Assembly (NCBI RefSeq): GCF_024790395.1
Contig: NZ_JAJISC010000006.1
Coordinates: 62,001-126,000 of the forward strand
Origin: Halomonas dongshanensis
GTDB taxonomy: Bacteria; Pseudomonadota; Gammaproteobacteria; Pseudomonadales; Halomonadaceae
Reading direction: 5' to 3'
Length of the DNA: 64,000 nt
Shown piece after piece: positions 1-7,772 of the stretch. How positions within the stretch are numbered: position 1 is the stretch's first letter; each line of letters starts with the position of its first letter. The notes under the pieces were generated by a model. It saw only the letters and a program-made list of their open reading frames with translations. It searched no databases and was not told where the DNA came from. A program made the position numbers and the translations under genes.

Positions 1-40
1 TGCCGTTTTGCGTTTAACCAGATACTACTCGATGCGCTGA

Positions 41-1258
41 TTAGCTCGCGTAGCGCTGGAACACCAAGCAGGCGTTAGTGCCGCCGAAGCCGAAGCTGTT
101 GGAGAGCACGCGCTCGAGGCGCACGCCGTCGCGGCGCTCGGTAACGATGTCGAAACCGTCGGCCTGCTCGTCGAGCTGCTCGACGTTGGCGGATGCGGCG
201 ACGAAGTCGTGCTGCATCATCAATAGCGCGTAGATCGCCTCTTGAACGCCGGTGGCGCCCAGGGAGTGGCCGGTCAGGGACTTGGTCGAGCTCATCGCCG
301 GCGTAGTGTCGCCGAAGACCTCACGGATCGCCTTGAGCTCGGCGACATCGCCCACCGGCGTCGAGGTGCCGTGGGTGTTGATGTAGTCGATCTTGCCATC
401 GACGCTGGCCATCGCCTGGCGCATACAGCGCACCGCGCCTTCGCCCGAGGGGGCGACCATGTCCTGGCCGTCGGAGGTCGCGCCGTAGCCTACCAACTCG
501 CCGTAGATCTTGGCGCCGCGCGCCTTGGCGTGTTCGAGCTCCTCGAGTACCAGCATGCCGCCACCGCCAGCGATGACGAAGCCATCACGCGCCTGATCGT
601 AGGGGCGCGACGCCTTCTCGGGGCTGTCGTTGTACTGGGTCGAGAGTGCGCCCATGGCGTCGAACAGGCAAGAGAGCGTCCAGTGCTCTTCTTCGCCGCC
701 ACCGGCGAAGACGACGTCCTGCTTGCCCAACTGGATCTGCTCCATGGCGCTGCCGATGCAGTGCGCCGACGTCGCGCAGGCAGAAGAGATCGAGTAGTTG
801 ACGCCCTTGATCTGGAACGGCGTGGCCAGACACGCCGATACCGTGCTGCCCATGGTGCGGGTGACTCGATAAGGCCCTACGCGCCGCAGGCCCTTATCGC
901 GCATGACATCGGCGGCTTCGACCTGGTTGGCGCTGGAAGCGCCGCCAGAACCGGCGATGAGGCCGGTGCGCTCATTGGAGACCTGTTCGGGCGTAAGTCC
1001 TGCATCCTCGATCGCCTGTGCCATGGCGACGTAGGCGTAGGCCGCCGCATCGCCCATGAAACGGCGCAGTTTCCGATCGATCAGGGCATCGAGGTCGATA
1101 TCGACGCTACCCGCGACCTGGCTACGAAACCCGAGATCGGCGTACTCTTGCTTGAAGCGTATGCCGCTACGTCCGTTCTTGAGCGCCTCTAAAACCTGTT
1201 GCTGGTCGTTACCCAGGCAGGACACGACGCCAAGGCCGGTGACTACCACTCGTCGCAT
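41..1258 (-). CDS. fabB: Beta-ketoacyl-ACP synthase I
   Basis: This enzyme condenses malonyl-ACP with acyl-ACP and is the form needed to elongate cis-unsaturated acyl chains in the cytoplasmic type II fatty acid pathway. The 405-residue length matches E. coli FabB (406). The thiolase-fold catalytic triad is visible: Cys161 in SSACATSAH, His296 in [11 protein letters not shown] and His331 in [12 protein letters not shown], with Lys326 also conserved. It lies 12 bp downstream of fabA on the same strand, the classic fabA-fabB operon of gammaproteobacteria. FabF-type enzymes share the fold, but pairing with fabA favours FabB. No clear terminator is seen in the 40 bases after the stop. Confidence 0.97.
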   Translation of the reverse strand: MRRVVVTGLGVVSCLGNDQQQVLEALKNGRSGIRFKQEYADLGFRSQVAGSVDIDLDALIDRKLRRFMGDAAAYAYVAMAQAIEDAGLTPEQVSNERTGLIAGSGGASSANQVEAADVMRDKGLRRVGPYRVTRTMGSTVSACLATPFQIKGVNYSISSACATSAHCIGSAMEQIQLGKQDVVFAGGGEEEHWTLSCLFDAMGALSTQYNDSPEKASRPYDQARDGFVIAGGGGMLVLEELEHAKARGAKIYGELVGYGATSDGQDMVAPSGEGAVRCMRQAMASVDGKIDYINTHGTSTPVGDVAELKAIREVFGDTTPAMSSTKSLTGHSLGATGVQEAIYALLMMQHDFVAASANVEQLDEQADGFDIVTERRDGVRLERVLSNSFGFGGTNACLVFQRYAS

Positions 1259-1270
1259 GGGAGCCTCCTG

Positions 1271-1786
1271 TCAAAAATTCGCAGTAGAGGTGAACAGGCC
1301 AACGCGCAGATCGTTGGCTTGATAGATGTCGCGCCCGTCGACGGAGACGGTGCCATCGGCGATGCCGAGGATCAAACGCCGAGTGATGACGCGCTTGATG
1401 TTGATTCTGTAGGTCACTTTCTTTGCCTGGGGCAGGATCTGGCCGGTGAACTTGACCTCACCGCAGCCCAGCGCCCGGCCCTGGCCTGGGTTACCCAGCC
1501 AGCCGAGGTGAAAGCCCACCAACTGCCACATGGCATCGAGACCGAGGCAACCCGGCATCACCGGGTCTCCCGGGAAGTGGCAGTCGAAGAACCACAGGTC
1601 GGGATGGATATCGAGCTCGGCGATCAGCTCGCCTTTGCCGTATTCACCGCCCTCTTCGGCGATGTGAGTGATGCGGTCGAGCATGAGCATGTTGGGCGCC
1701 GGAAGCTGTGCGTTTCCGGGGCCGAAAAGCTCGCCGCGCGAGCAAGCCAGCAGTTCTTCGCGATCAAAGGAGTGTTGCTTGGTCAC
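1271..1786 (-). CDS. fabA: 3-hydroxydecanoyl-ACP dehydratase/isomerase
   Basis: FabA dehydrates 3-hydroxydecanoyl-ACP and isomerises the trans-2 product to cis-3-decenoyl-ACP, the branch point to unsaturated fatty acids. The 171 residues match the E. coli length (172). The hot-dog active-site residues are present: His70 in [14 protein letters not shown] and Asp84 in GLDAMWQ. The start codon is GTG, preceded by a modest GGAAC ribosome site. It is first in a two-gene operon with fabB. I could not identify a FabR or FadR operator in the upstream region. Confidence 0.97.
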   Translation of the reverse strand: MTKQHSFDREELLACSRGELFGPGNAQLPAPNMLMLDRITHIAEEGGEYGKGELIAELDIHPDLWFFDCHFPGDPVMPGCLGLDAMWQLVGFHLGWLGNPGQGRALGCGEVKFTGQILPQAKKVTYRINIKRVITRRLILGIADGTVSVDGRDIYQANDLRVGLFTSTANF

Positions 1787-1878
1787 TGAATCGTTCCGAA
1801 TATCAAGATGGTCGTAGGCCGCTTAGGCACCCAAGCCGAGGCGGAGTACCGAAAAACGGCCCGCAGGGCACGCCTAGT

Positions 1879-2064
1879 CTACTTCTCGGCGGTGATGAAT
1901 GCACGTAACACGGGGTTATCCTTTTTGCCGTAGGCCTTTGCTGCACGCTCGAATAAAGGCGTTAACGCAAGGCGTTCGCTACGTATCGGGCAAGCGTTGA
2001 ATGCCCAACGATGATTGCGCTTGGAGCGATGATTTCGGTATCCAAACGCCCACATTATCGGCAT
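1879..2064 (-). CDS. Possible small protein, unknown function
   Basis: A 61-residue reading frame starts MPIMWAFGYR and ends in a plausible protein tail, KKDNPVLRAFITAEK. A start two residues into the same frame (MWAFGYR, 2055) is also possible. The composition is basic with no membrane segment or signal peptide. It is followed on its own strand by a short GC stem and a run of T near 1850-1865, which could be a weak terminator. I do not recognise a family. The frame stays open far upstream into the GGDEF-EAL gene, but that part is antisense shadow. It may simply be non-coding. Confidence 0.3.
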   Translation of the reverse strand: MPIMWAFGYRNHRSKRNHRWAFNACPIRSERLALTPLFERAAKAYGKKDNPVLRAFITAEK

Positions 2065-2107
2065 GATGGCGTAAGCTACTATCGTACAGAGGGTTTTGCC
2101 CTGCGAT

Positions 2108-2133
2108 GAAGTTGGGTTCTGGAAGTTGGGTTC
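2108..2133. repeat. 12-bp tandem direct repeat in a 5' leader
   Basis: GAAGTTGGGTTC occurs twice, at 2108-2119 and 2122-2133, separated by TG. It ends 24 bases before the ATG of the PAS-GGDEF-EAL gene. The period is 14 bases and both copies are perfect. It could be a regulator site, an RNA element near the ribosome site, or a replication-slippage product. Confidence 0.85.
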
Positions 2134-2157
2134 AGATAGAGGGCAGAGCGAATAGCC

Positions 2158-3987
2158 ATGTGGCTCCCCGTTTCTCTCAATCGTCCATTGGTATGGGCGG
2201 CGCTGGCGGCGCTGCCTGCCTGCATATGGCTGCCCGATGCCACGCTGCGCCTGGTCGCGGTGGTGGTCGTAGCGCTTGGCGGCTGGGATGCCTACCGCCA
2301 ACTGCGACGTCAGCGCCAGCGCCTTGAGCTTGCCCAGAGTGCGCTTGCGCTCACCAGTGATGCCATGGCGATCAGCGATGCCCACAATCGAGTGCTGGCG
2401 ATCAACCCCGCCTTTACCGAGATCACCGGATTCACCGCGGCCGAGATCCAAGGGCGCACCCTCGAAAGCCTTGCCGCTCCGCGCCACGACAAAGCGTTCT
2501 ACCAGAAGTTTTGGAATACGCTAAAAAGCACCGGGCGCTGGGAAGGCGAGATGTGGAACCGGCGCAAGCCCGGCGACGAGTACCCCGAATGGCTAAAGGT
2601 GCGCGCGGTGACCGACCGCCGCGGTGAGATCACCCACTTCATCCACCTCTTTACCGATATTTCGGCGCAGAAGGCGCGCGAGCACGATCTACGCCGCATC
2701 GGCTACGAAGACCCTTTGACCGGCCTGCCCAACCGTCGGCGGCTGCACGATCTCATGGCCTCGCGCCTGCGCCACCTGCGCGCGGGGGAGAGCCTCGATA
2801 TCGCTCTGATCGATATCGACGGCCTAAAGTCGGTCAACGATAGTTTGGGTGTCGAGCAGGGCGACCGCCTCTTGGCCCGCTTTGCCCAGCGCCTGGCGGG
2901 GTATGTCGCGGGTAGCGTAGTGGGACGGCTAGGTGGCGACGAGTTCATGGTCATTCGTACTACCACCTTCGATGACCATGACAAGTGGATCGCCGCGCTG
3001 CGCGAGCACATGAGCCGCCCCTTCGAAGTCGATGATCACTCTCTGCGCTTGGGATTGACCATCGGCAGCTGTCGAGCACCCGAGGATGGCCGCGATTCGG
3101 GTATCTTGTTTCAGCGCTTGGAGTCGGCGCTATACGGCGCCAAGCGCCTGGGGCGCAACCATAGCCTGCGCTTTCGCCCTGCGCTGGATCAGCAGGACAG
3201 CCCCCAACTGGCATTAGTGAGCGACCTGCGCGAAGCGCTGATCTCGGGCGATCAGCTAGAGCTACACTTCCAGACCCAGCACGCAAGTCAAAGTGGTGAA
3301 ACAGTGGGAATGGAAGCGCTTTTGCGCTGGCGCCACCCTCAGCAGGGCATGATTTCGCCTGCCCACTTCATTCCTCTCGCCGAGCGCCACGGCCTCATGG
3401 CCGAGCTCGGCACCTGGGTCATCGAAAAAGCCTGCGCTCAGCAGGCGCATTGGCGCCATAGCGGTATGCCAGCGCTGACCATCTGGGTCAACATTTCGGC
3501 ACTGCAGCTATTTCAGGGGGATTTGGAGGCGCAGTTGGCCAGTTGCCTCAAGCGCTACCAGCTCTCACCCTGGCAGATCGGGCTCGAACTCACCGAGTCG
3601 GTGCTGCTCGACGAGCGCGCTGGCGACATGGCGCCGCGTCTTGAGGCGCTGCGCCAGCAGGGGTATCAGATCGCCATCGACGACTTTGGTACCGGCTATT
3701 CGTCGCTTGGCTATCTCAAACGCCTGCCGGTCGACAAGATCAAGCTCGACCGCGCCTTCATTCGTGAGTTGCCCCATGACCAGGCCGATGCCGCCATCGT
3801 CACGGCCGTGCTGGCGATGGCGCGCGGCATGGGGCTCGAGGTGATCGCCGAAGGCGTGGAGACCCAGCAGCAGTGCCAGTTCCTCATCGATGCGGGCTGC
3901 CCCATTGTGCAGGGCTACTACTTCGCCCGCCCGCAACCCGCCGACGAGTTGGAGCAGCGCCTGAGCGCTGCAAGGGAGCTGTTGTAG
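2158..3987 (+). CDS. PAS-GGDEF-EAL cyclic-di-GMP signalling protein
   Basis: This 609-residue inner-membrane protein probably makes and/or degrades cyclic-di-GMP. Two hydrophobic N-terminal segments (about residues 10-42) lead into a short charged stretch, a PAS domain (about 60-170), a GGDEF domain (about 180-335) and an EAL domain (about 350-605). The cyclase signature GGDEF is intact at 259-263. No RxxD inhibitory site precedes it. The phosphodiesterase residues also look intact: EAL at 386-388, VNIS, ELTES, DDFGTGYSS at 508 onward, KLD, AEGVET and QGYYF. Which activity dominates cannot be read from sequence. The ribosome site is weak (GAGGG about 14 bases upstream). It has no obvious operon partner. 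Confidence 0.93.
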   Translation: MWLPVSLNRPLVWAALAALPACIWLPDATLRLVAVVVVALGGWDAYRQLRRQRQRLELAQSALALTSDAMAISDAHNRVLAINPAFTEITGFTAAEIQGRTLESLAAPRHDKAFYQKFWNTLKSTGRWEGEMWNRRKPGDEYPEWLKVRAVTDRRGEITHFIHLFTDISAQKAREHDLRRIGYEDPLTGLPNRRRLHDLMASRLRHLRAGESLDIALIDIDGLKSVNDSLGVEQGDRLLARFAQRLAGYVAGSVVGRLGGDEFMVIRTTTFDDHDKWIAALREHMSRPFEVDDHSLRLGLTIGSCRAPEDGRDSGILFQRLESALYGAKRLGRNHSLRFRPALDQQDSPQLALVSDLREALISGDQLELHFQTQHASQSGETVGMEALLRWRHPQQGMISPAHFIPLAERHGLMAELGTWVIEKACAQQAHWRHSGMPALTIWVNISALQLFQGDLEAQLASCLKRYQLSPWQIGLELTESVLLDERAGDMAPRLEALRQQGYQIAIDDFGTGYSSLGYLKRLPVDKIKLDRAFIRELPHDQADAAIVTAVLAMARGMGLEVIAEGVETQQQCQFLIDAGCPIVQGYYFARPQPADELEQRLSAARELL

Positions 3988-4015
3988 CGAGTCGCTTTTA
4001 CTCCGGACGTCTTTT

Positions 4016-5422
4016 TCAGAGCGCCTTGAAGGCGTCGAGCGCGCGCTGGCGGGCGGCCTTGTGGTCGACGATGGGCGCTGGGTAGTCGAGCTGGGTGAGC
4101 ATGTCGCGCGGCGGCGCATGGCGCGCCTTGGCGGGTAGCTCGGCAAGTTCCGGCAGCCATTGGGCGATGAACCCGCCTTCGGGATCGAAGCGGCGTGACT
4201 GGGTGGTGGGGTTAAAGATACGAAAATAGGGCGCGGCATCGGTACCCGTGGAGGCGGCCCACTGCCAGCCGCCGTTGTTCGAGCAGAAATCGCCGTCGAT
4301 CAGATGCGCCATGAAAAACGCCTCGCCTCGGCGCCAGTCGATCAGTAGGTGCTTGCTCAAAAACATCGCTACCACCATGCGCAGGCGGTTGTGCATCCAA
4401 CCGGTGGCAACCAACTGGCGCATGGCGGCATCGACTAGCGGGTAGCCCGTACGCCCCTCGCACCACGCCTTGAAGCCTGTCTCATCGTCGCGCCATTTGA
4501 GCTTTTGAGTCGACGCCTTGAAGGGTTCATGGCGGCATACCTCGGGAAAGCCAAACGACACGTGGCGATAGAACTCACGCCAGATCAGTTCGTTGGCCCA
4601 GGTGGTCAAACCCGCGTCGCCGTCGCCCAGATGGCCGCCATTGTCGTGCAGTATCGCCTGCAGGCACTGGCGGTGGGAGATCATGCCGAGCGACAAGTAG
4701 GCGGAGAGCTCGCTGGTGCCCCGTAGCGCAGGAAAATCACGCTGCTTTTGGTAGTGGCGAGCGCGAAAGCGTAAAAAGCGCTCGAGGGCATCGCCTGCGG
4801 CGTCTTCACCGGCGGGCCATTGGCGGCCATCGATTGGCTCGGCATCAAGGTCGGGTAGCGCGGGCAGCGGGTCACTCTTAAGCGTTAGCTTTCTCTGTGC
4901 CTTGGGGGTATCGCGCAGCGCCAAATGGTGCGCTTCAAGACGGCTATGCCAAGCCTTGGCGAAGGGCGTGAAGACGCTGTAGTACTCCTCCTTGCCGGTT
5001 AAAAGCGTGCCGGGGGCGAAGGCGATTTCGTCGTGATGGCCGTGAATGCCAAGCTCGGCGTTCTTGAAGGCGGCAATGACTGCGTCGTCGCGGCGGCGCT
5101 CGTTGAGCGGGTATTCGTAGTTGAAATGCAGCGTGGCGATATCGTGTTGGCGGGCGATCTCGAGTAGCGCCTTGGGGGCTTGGTCATAGTGGTCGATGTC
5201 GCGGTGCAAAAGGGGGACGTTGAGCCCCTCTAGTGCTTCTTTAACCGCTGCCACGCCACGCTGCCAGAAGGTGATCTTGTTGGCGCCGTGGCCGTGCGCC
5301 TGCCACTGCGGCACGCTGCGCAAAAAGACCGCGATCACTGGCCCCTTGGCAGCCGCCGCTTCCAGCGCGCTGTTATCGTGAACGCGCAGATCGCTGCGCA
5401 ACCAAACGAGCTGTCGAGCCAT
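4016..5422 (-). CDS. phrB: Deoxyribodipyrimidine photolyase (class I CPD)
   Basis: The product repairs cyclobutane pyrimidine dimers using blue light and FADH-. The 468 residues start MARQLVWLRSDLRVHDN, the typical antenna-chromophore domain start, and end in the FAD-binding C-terminal half with WHNR-like (WMHNRLRM) and NNGGWQWAASTGTDAAPYFRIFNP motifs. The ATG at 5422 is chosen because AAGGAGG lies just upstream; a TTG 18 bases earlier has no such site. It sits 67 bp downstream of a LitR-type MerR gene on the same strand, so light-induced expression is likely. A cryptochrome is less likely given the well-kept photolyase motifs. Confidence 0.95.
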   Translation of the reverse strand: MARQLVWLRSDLRVHDNSALEAAAAKGPVIAVFLRSVPQWQAHGHGANKITFWQRGVAAVKEALEGLNVPLLHRDIDHYDQAPKALLEIARQHDIATLHFNYEYPLNERRRDDAVIAAFKNAELGIHGHHDEIAFAPGTLLTGKEEYYSVFTPFAKAWHSRLEAHHLALRDTPKAQRKLTLKSDPLPALPDLDAEPIDGRQWPAGEDAAGDALERFLRFRARHYQKQRDFPALRGTSELSAYLSLGMISHRQCLQAILHDNGGHLGDGDAGLTTWANELIWREFYRHVSFGFPEVCRHEPFKASTQKLKWRDDETGFKAWCEGRTGYPLVDAAMRQLVATGWMHNRLRMVVAMFLSKHLLIDWRRGEAFFMAHLIDGDFCSNNGGWQWAASTGTDAAPYFRIFNPTTQSRRFDPEGGFIAQWLPELAELPAKARHAPPRDMLTQLDYPAPIVDHKAARQRALDAFKAL

Positions 5423-5489
5423 GCACGGCCTCCTTGCCAAAATCTAGACTGCCCCAGCGTTGCCAGGGCAGAAATGACGCGGCGCTAGA

Positions 5490-6410
5490 CTAGAACACGC
5501 CGGTCTCGCGCAGCAGTGGGCGCAGCCGAGCGACGGCCTGGGGAATGTCGTCGCCAAGCACGTGCACCGGGCTTCGGCGCAGATCGTGATCGCGCAGGCG
5601 AGCAACTTCCCCGCATACCCCCAGCGGCACGTTGAGCGCCTCAGCGGCGATGGGCAGCGCCTCGCGATAGTAGTCATCCTGTTCGCGCTGGCCGCTGCAC
5701 AGCAACACCATCGAACAGTGCAGGCGAGAAACGGCCTGGGGCAGCGCTTCCAGCGCCAGGGTGTGATCGAGGATCTGGATACGGTAGCCCTGCTCGCTGG
5801 CCATCAGCGCGATCAGCAGCATCCACATCGGCCCAGGGTCATCGGGCATAGTGTTGAGCAGGATCAGCGGGCCGCGCGTGGCTTGGTTGGCGTAGTGCAA
5901 CCGAATGCCCACTTGGCTGCGCAAGAAGGTTTCGAGGGTGCGGCGTACCAGCTCGTCAGGCTCATCGACCCACTTGGCTTCCAGGCGTTTAATCACCGGA
6001 TGCCAGAGTTCGTTGACCATCACGCTCATGGGGTAGAGCGCCAAGCTTTGGTGGTAGAGCGCTTCGAGACGCGGCATGTCGAGCGCTTCGATCACGCCCT
6101 GGAGCTGATTGACCTGACTCTCCCAGTCGCCGGCGTCGGGCATCGGCGCCTCAATGGTTTCCGGCTGATCGAGCAGGTCGACCACTTGGCTGACCGGTAC
6201 GCCACGGTTGAGCCACTGCAGAATGCGCTCGATACGTGAAATATCGTCCTGAGCGTAGAGGCGATGCCCCTTGGGCGTACGCTGAGGCCGAATCAGGCCG
6301 TAGCGGCGCTCCCAGGCGCGCAGGGTGACCGAATTGACGCCCGTCAGGCGAGATACCTCGCGAATGGGATAGAGCGGGGTATCGGGGGAGTGGGTCGCCT
6401 TGTTGCTCAT
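5490..6410 (-). CDS. MerR-type regulator, LitR/CarH-like without B12 motif
   Basis: Residues 13-80 form a MerR-type winged helix (YPIREVSRLTGVNSVTLRAWERRYGLI). Residues 95-306 match the helical cap plus Rossmann layout of the cobalamin-binding module of LitR/CarH light regulators. The ExHxxG cobalamin-ligand motif is missing: the loop at 186-196 reads NTMPDDPGPMW, with no histidine. This resembles the B12-independent class III LitR proteins described in Pseudomonas, which depend on a separate LOV photoreceptor. Position directly upstream of phrB supports control of light-stress genes. No LOV gene is present in this window. The start region (AAGAGG then CCCATGAGCAACAAG) is partly duplicated 169 bases upstream. 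Confidence 0.85.
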   Translation of the reverse strand: MSNKATHSPDTPLYPIREVSRLTGVNSVTLRAWERRYGLIRPQRTPKGHRLYAQDDISRIERILQWLNRGVPVSQVVDLLDQPETIEAPMPDAGDWESQVNQLQGVIEALDMPRLEALYHQSLALYPMSVMVNELWHPVIKRLEAKWVDEPDELVRRTLETFLRSQVGIRLHYANQATRGPLILLNTMPDDPGPMWMLLIALMASEQGYRIQILDHTLALEALPQAVSRLHCSMVLLCSGQREQDDYYREALPIAAEALNVPLGVCGEVARLRDHDLRRSPVHVLGDDIPQAVARLRPLLRETGVF

Positions 6411-6429
6411 GGGCGCCAGTGCCTCTTAA

Positions 6430-6579
6430 TTACGGGCAGCGTGGGATGCTGCGTTGATCCATTGATGCTCGCGCGAGCGAAAGTGATACACGGCTGTAGC
6501 TCGGGCTGCCGTCTAAGAGGACGCGAATGCAGGAGTGGTTACAGAACCGCCATGCCCCTTTGTACAACTTGTTGCTCAT
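6430..6579 (-). CDS. Possible 49-codon upstream ORF in the litR leader
   Basis: An ATG at 6579 is preceded by AAGAGG eight bases upstream and opens a 49-codon frame that starts MSNKLYKGAW and ends with TAA at 6430-6432. Its first four codons are identical in DNA to those of the MerR-type gene that starts 19 bases after this stop. It may be a translated leader peptide, a remnant of a partial duplication, or not expressed. No family is recognised. Confidence 0.3.
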   Translation of the reverse strand: MSNKLYKGAWRFCNHSCIRVLLDGSPSYSRVSLSLARASMDQRSIPRCP

Positions 6580-6586
6580 GGGTACA
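6561..6586. promoter_or_regulatory. Candidate LitR-type operator, paired TGTACA boxes
   Basis: TTGTACAACTTGTTGC begins at 6560 and GGGTACAACCTCTTGC at 6580, a direct repeat with a period of exactly 20 bases and a GTACAA core. TGTACA is palindromic, so both boxes could bind a symmetric regulator. TGTACA-like half-sites are known for LitR-family regulators, with somewhat different spacing. Autoregulation of the adjacent MerR-type gene is inferred, not shown. Confidence 0.45.
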
Positions 6587-6791
6587 ACCTCTTGCCGCAA
6601 TCGCGACGGCTCGATCAGGGCTTACTAATCAATCATGTGGCACACCATGAGGCGCACATCATGGGTATTTACTCATCAGCCCAAGGCGAATGGACTATGG
6701 TAAGAACGTAGTGCTGGCTAAGCCCTGGTCAAGATTCTCGTAGACCTTTCAGCACGCCGGGGCGCTGCTATCGCTCGCGTTAATGCTCATA

Positions 6792-6822
6792 TTGTAGCAG
6801 ACGTGTAGAGGGTTGGTATAAT
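6792..6822 (+). promoter_or_regulatory. Probable sigma70 promoter for the epimerase gene
   Basis: A perfect TATAAT lies at 6817-6822, 30 bases before the ATG. The best -35 is TTGTAG at 6792-6797 with a long 19-base spacer, so the -35 assignment is tentative. Confidence 0.5.
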
Positions 6823-6852
6823 CACTCACCACTCACTCATCAGGAGCCCACC

Positions 6853-7758
6853 ATGCGCGTATTGATCACCGGAGGAAGCGGTTTCGTTGGGCAGCGGCTA
6901 TGCCAGCGGCTCAACGCACTCGGGCACGCGGTGCAGGTCGTGTCACGCACGCCGCACAAAGTGCGCGAACGCCTGCCCGGATGCGACATTCGCGACAGCG
7001 CCCAGGCGTTCATCGATGCGCCGCCAGAGGCCATCGTCAATCTGGCGGGCGAGTCCATCGCCGCCAAACGCTGGAGCGCGGCGCAAAAGCGCCGTCTGCT
7101 CGATTCGCGCCTGGAAGCGACAGCACAGCTGGTAATGCTCTGCCAGCAGCTTGCGGCCAACGGTCAGGCGCTGCCGCGCGTGGCGGTATCGGGTTCGGCG
7201 ATGGGCTATTACGGCGACCAGGGTGATCGTGAGGTGAGCGAAGAGACGCCGCCGCACCCCGAGTTCGCCCACCGGCTTTGCGCCGAGTGGGAGGCCGCGG
7301 CGCAGCCGTTAAGCGAGCTCGACATCCGCTTGGCACTGCTGCGTACTGGCTTGGTGTTCGATGCTGGCGGCGGTAGCCTGGAAAAGATGCTACCGCCATT
7401 CAAGCTGGGGCTAGGTGCTCGCCTAGGCAGCGGGCGTCAGTTCATGCCGTGGATTCACCGCGACGATCTCGTCGAGGTCATCGTTTTTCTGCTCGAAAAC
7501 GAGGCATTGGACGGACCGTTCAACGCCAGCGCTCCTCAGCCGGTCACCAACGCCGAGTTCACGCGTACGCTGGCGCGCACGCTCAAACGCCCGGCACCCT
7601 TCGTAGCCCCCGCCTTCGTGTTGAAGGCGGCGCTGGGTGAAATGTCGCGGCTGCTCCTGACCGGGGCGGACATGCGCCCGGCGCGCCTGCAGGCGGCCGG
7701 GTTCACCTTTCGCTATCCCACCCTCGATACGGCCTTGAGCGAGATATTGGCGCGCTAA
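6853..7758 (+). CDS. TIGR01777 family NAD-dependent epimerase (YfcH-like)
   Basis: The 301 residues begin with the Rossmann dinucleotide motif ITGGSGFVGQRL and carry the extended-SDR features of the TIGR01777 (SDR_a5) group, including GSAMGYYGD and a C-terminal DUF1731-like end. E. coli YfcH is similar in length (297). The substrate of this family is not established. It is transcribed divergently from the LitR-like regulator, so light-responsive control is possible. CAGGAG nine bases upstream is a good ribosome site. Confidence 0.88.
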   Translation: MRVLITGGSGFVGQRLCQRLNALGHAVQVVSRTPHKVRERLPGCDIRDSAQAFIDAPPEAIVNLAGESIAAKRWSAAQKRRLLDSRLEATAQLVMLCQQLAANGQALPRVAVSGSAMGYYGDQGDREVSEETPPHPEFAHRLCAEWEAAAQPLSELDIRLALLRTGLVFDAGGGSLEKMLPPFKLGLGARLGSGRQFMPWIHRDDLVEVIVFLLENEALDGPFNASAPQPVTNAEFTRTLARTLKRPAPFVAPAFVLKAALGEMSRLLLTGADMRPARLQAAGFTFRYPTLDTALSEILAR

Positions 7759-7772
7759 TGTGAACGCTCTGA

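Larger units (their letters stand above)
1787..2157. other. Intergenic region between fabA and the GGDEF-EAL gene
   Basis: These 371 bases separate two divergently transcribed genes. They must hold the fabAB promoter on the minus strand and the promoter of the GGDEF-EAL gene on the plus strand, though neither is a clear consensus; TTATCG-N16-TACTAT near 2055-2082 is a weak plus-strand candidate. A possible 61-codon minus-strand ORF occupies 1879-2064. A perfect 12-base direct repeat lies at 2108-2133. Nothing else is recognisable. Confidence 0.6.
6411..6852. other. Divergent control region of litR-like/phrB and epimerase genes
   Basis: This 442-base region lies between the divergent MerR-type gene and the TIGR01777 epimerase. 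It contains a second copy of the regulator's start region (6568-6582), a possible 49-codon upstream ORF on the minus strand, two TGTACA-like boxes 20 bases apart (6561-6586), and a plus-strand promoter (6792-6822) next to the epimerase. The remaining sequence shows no clear signal. Confidence 0.7.

Noticed and set aside
6264..6650. 128-codon plus-strand ORF in the litR region
   Set aside because: It runs antisense through the regulator start and the control region, has no ribosome site and no recognisable protein features.
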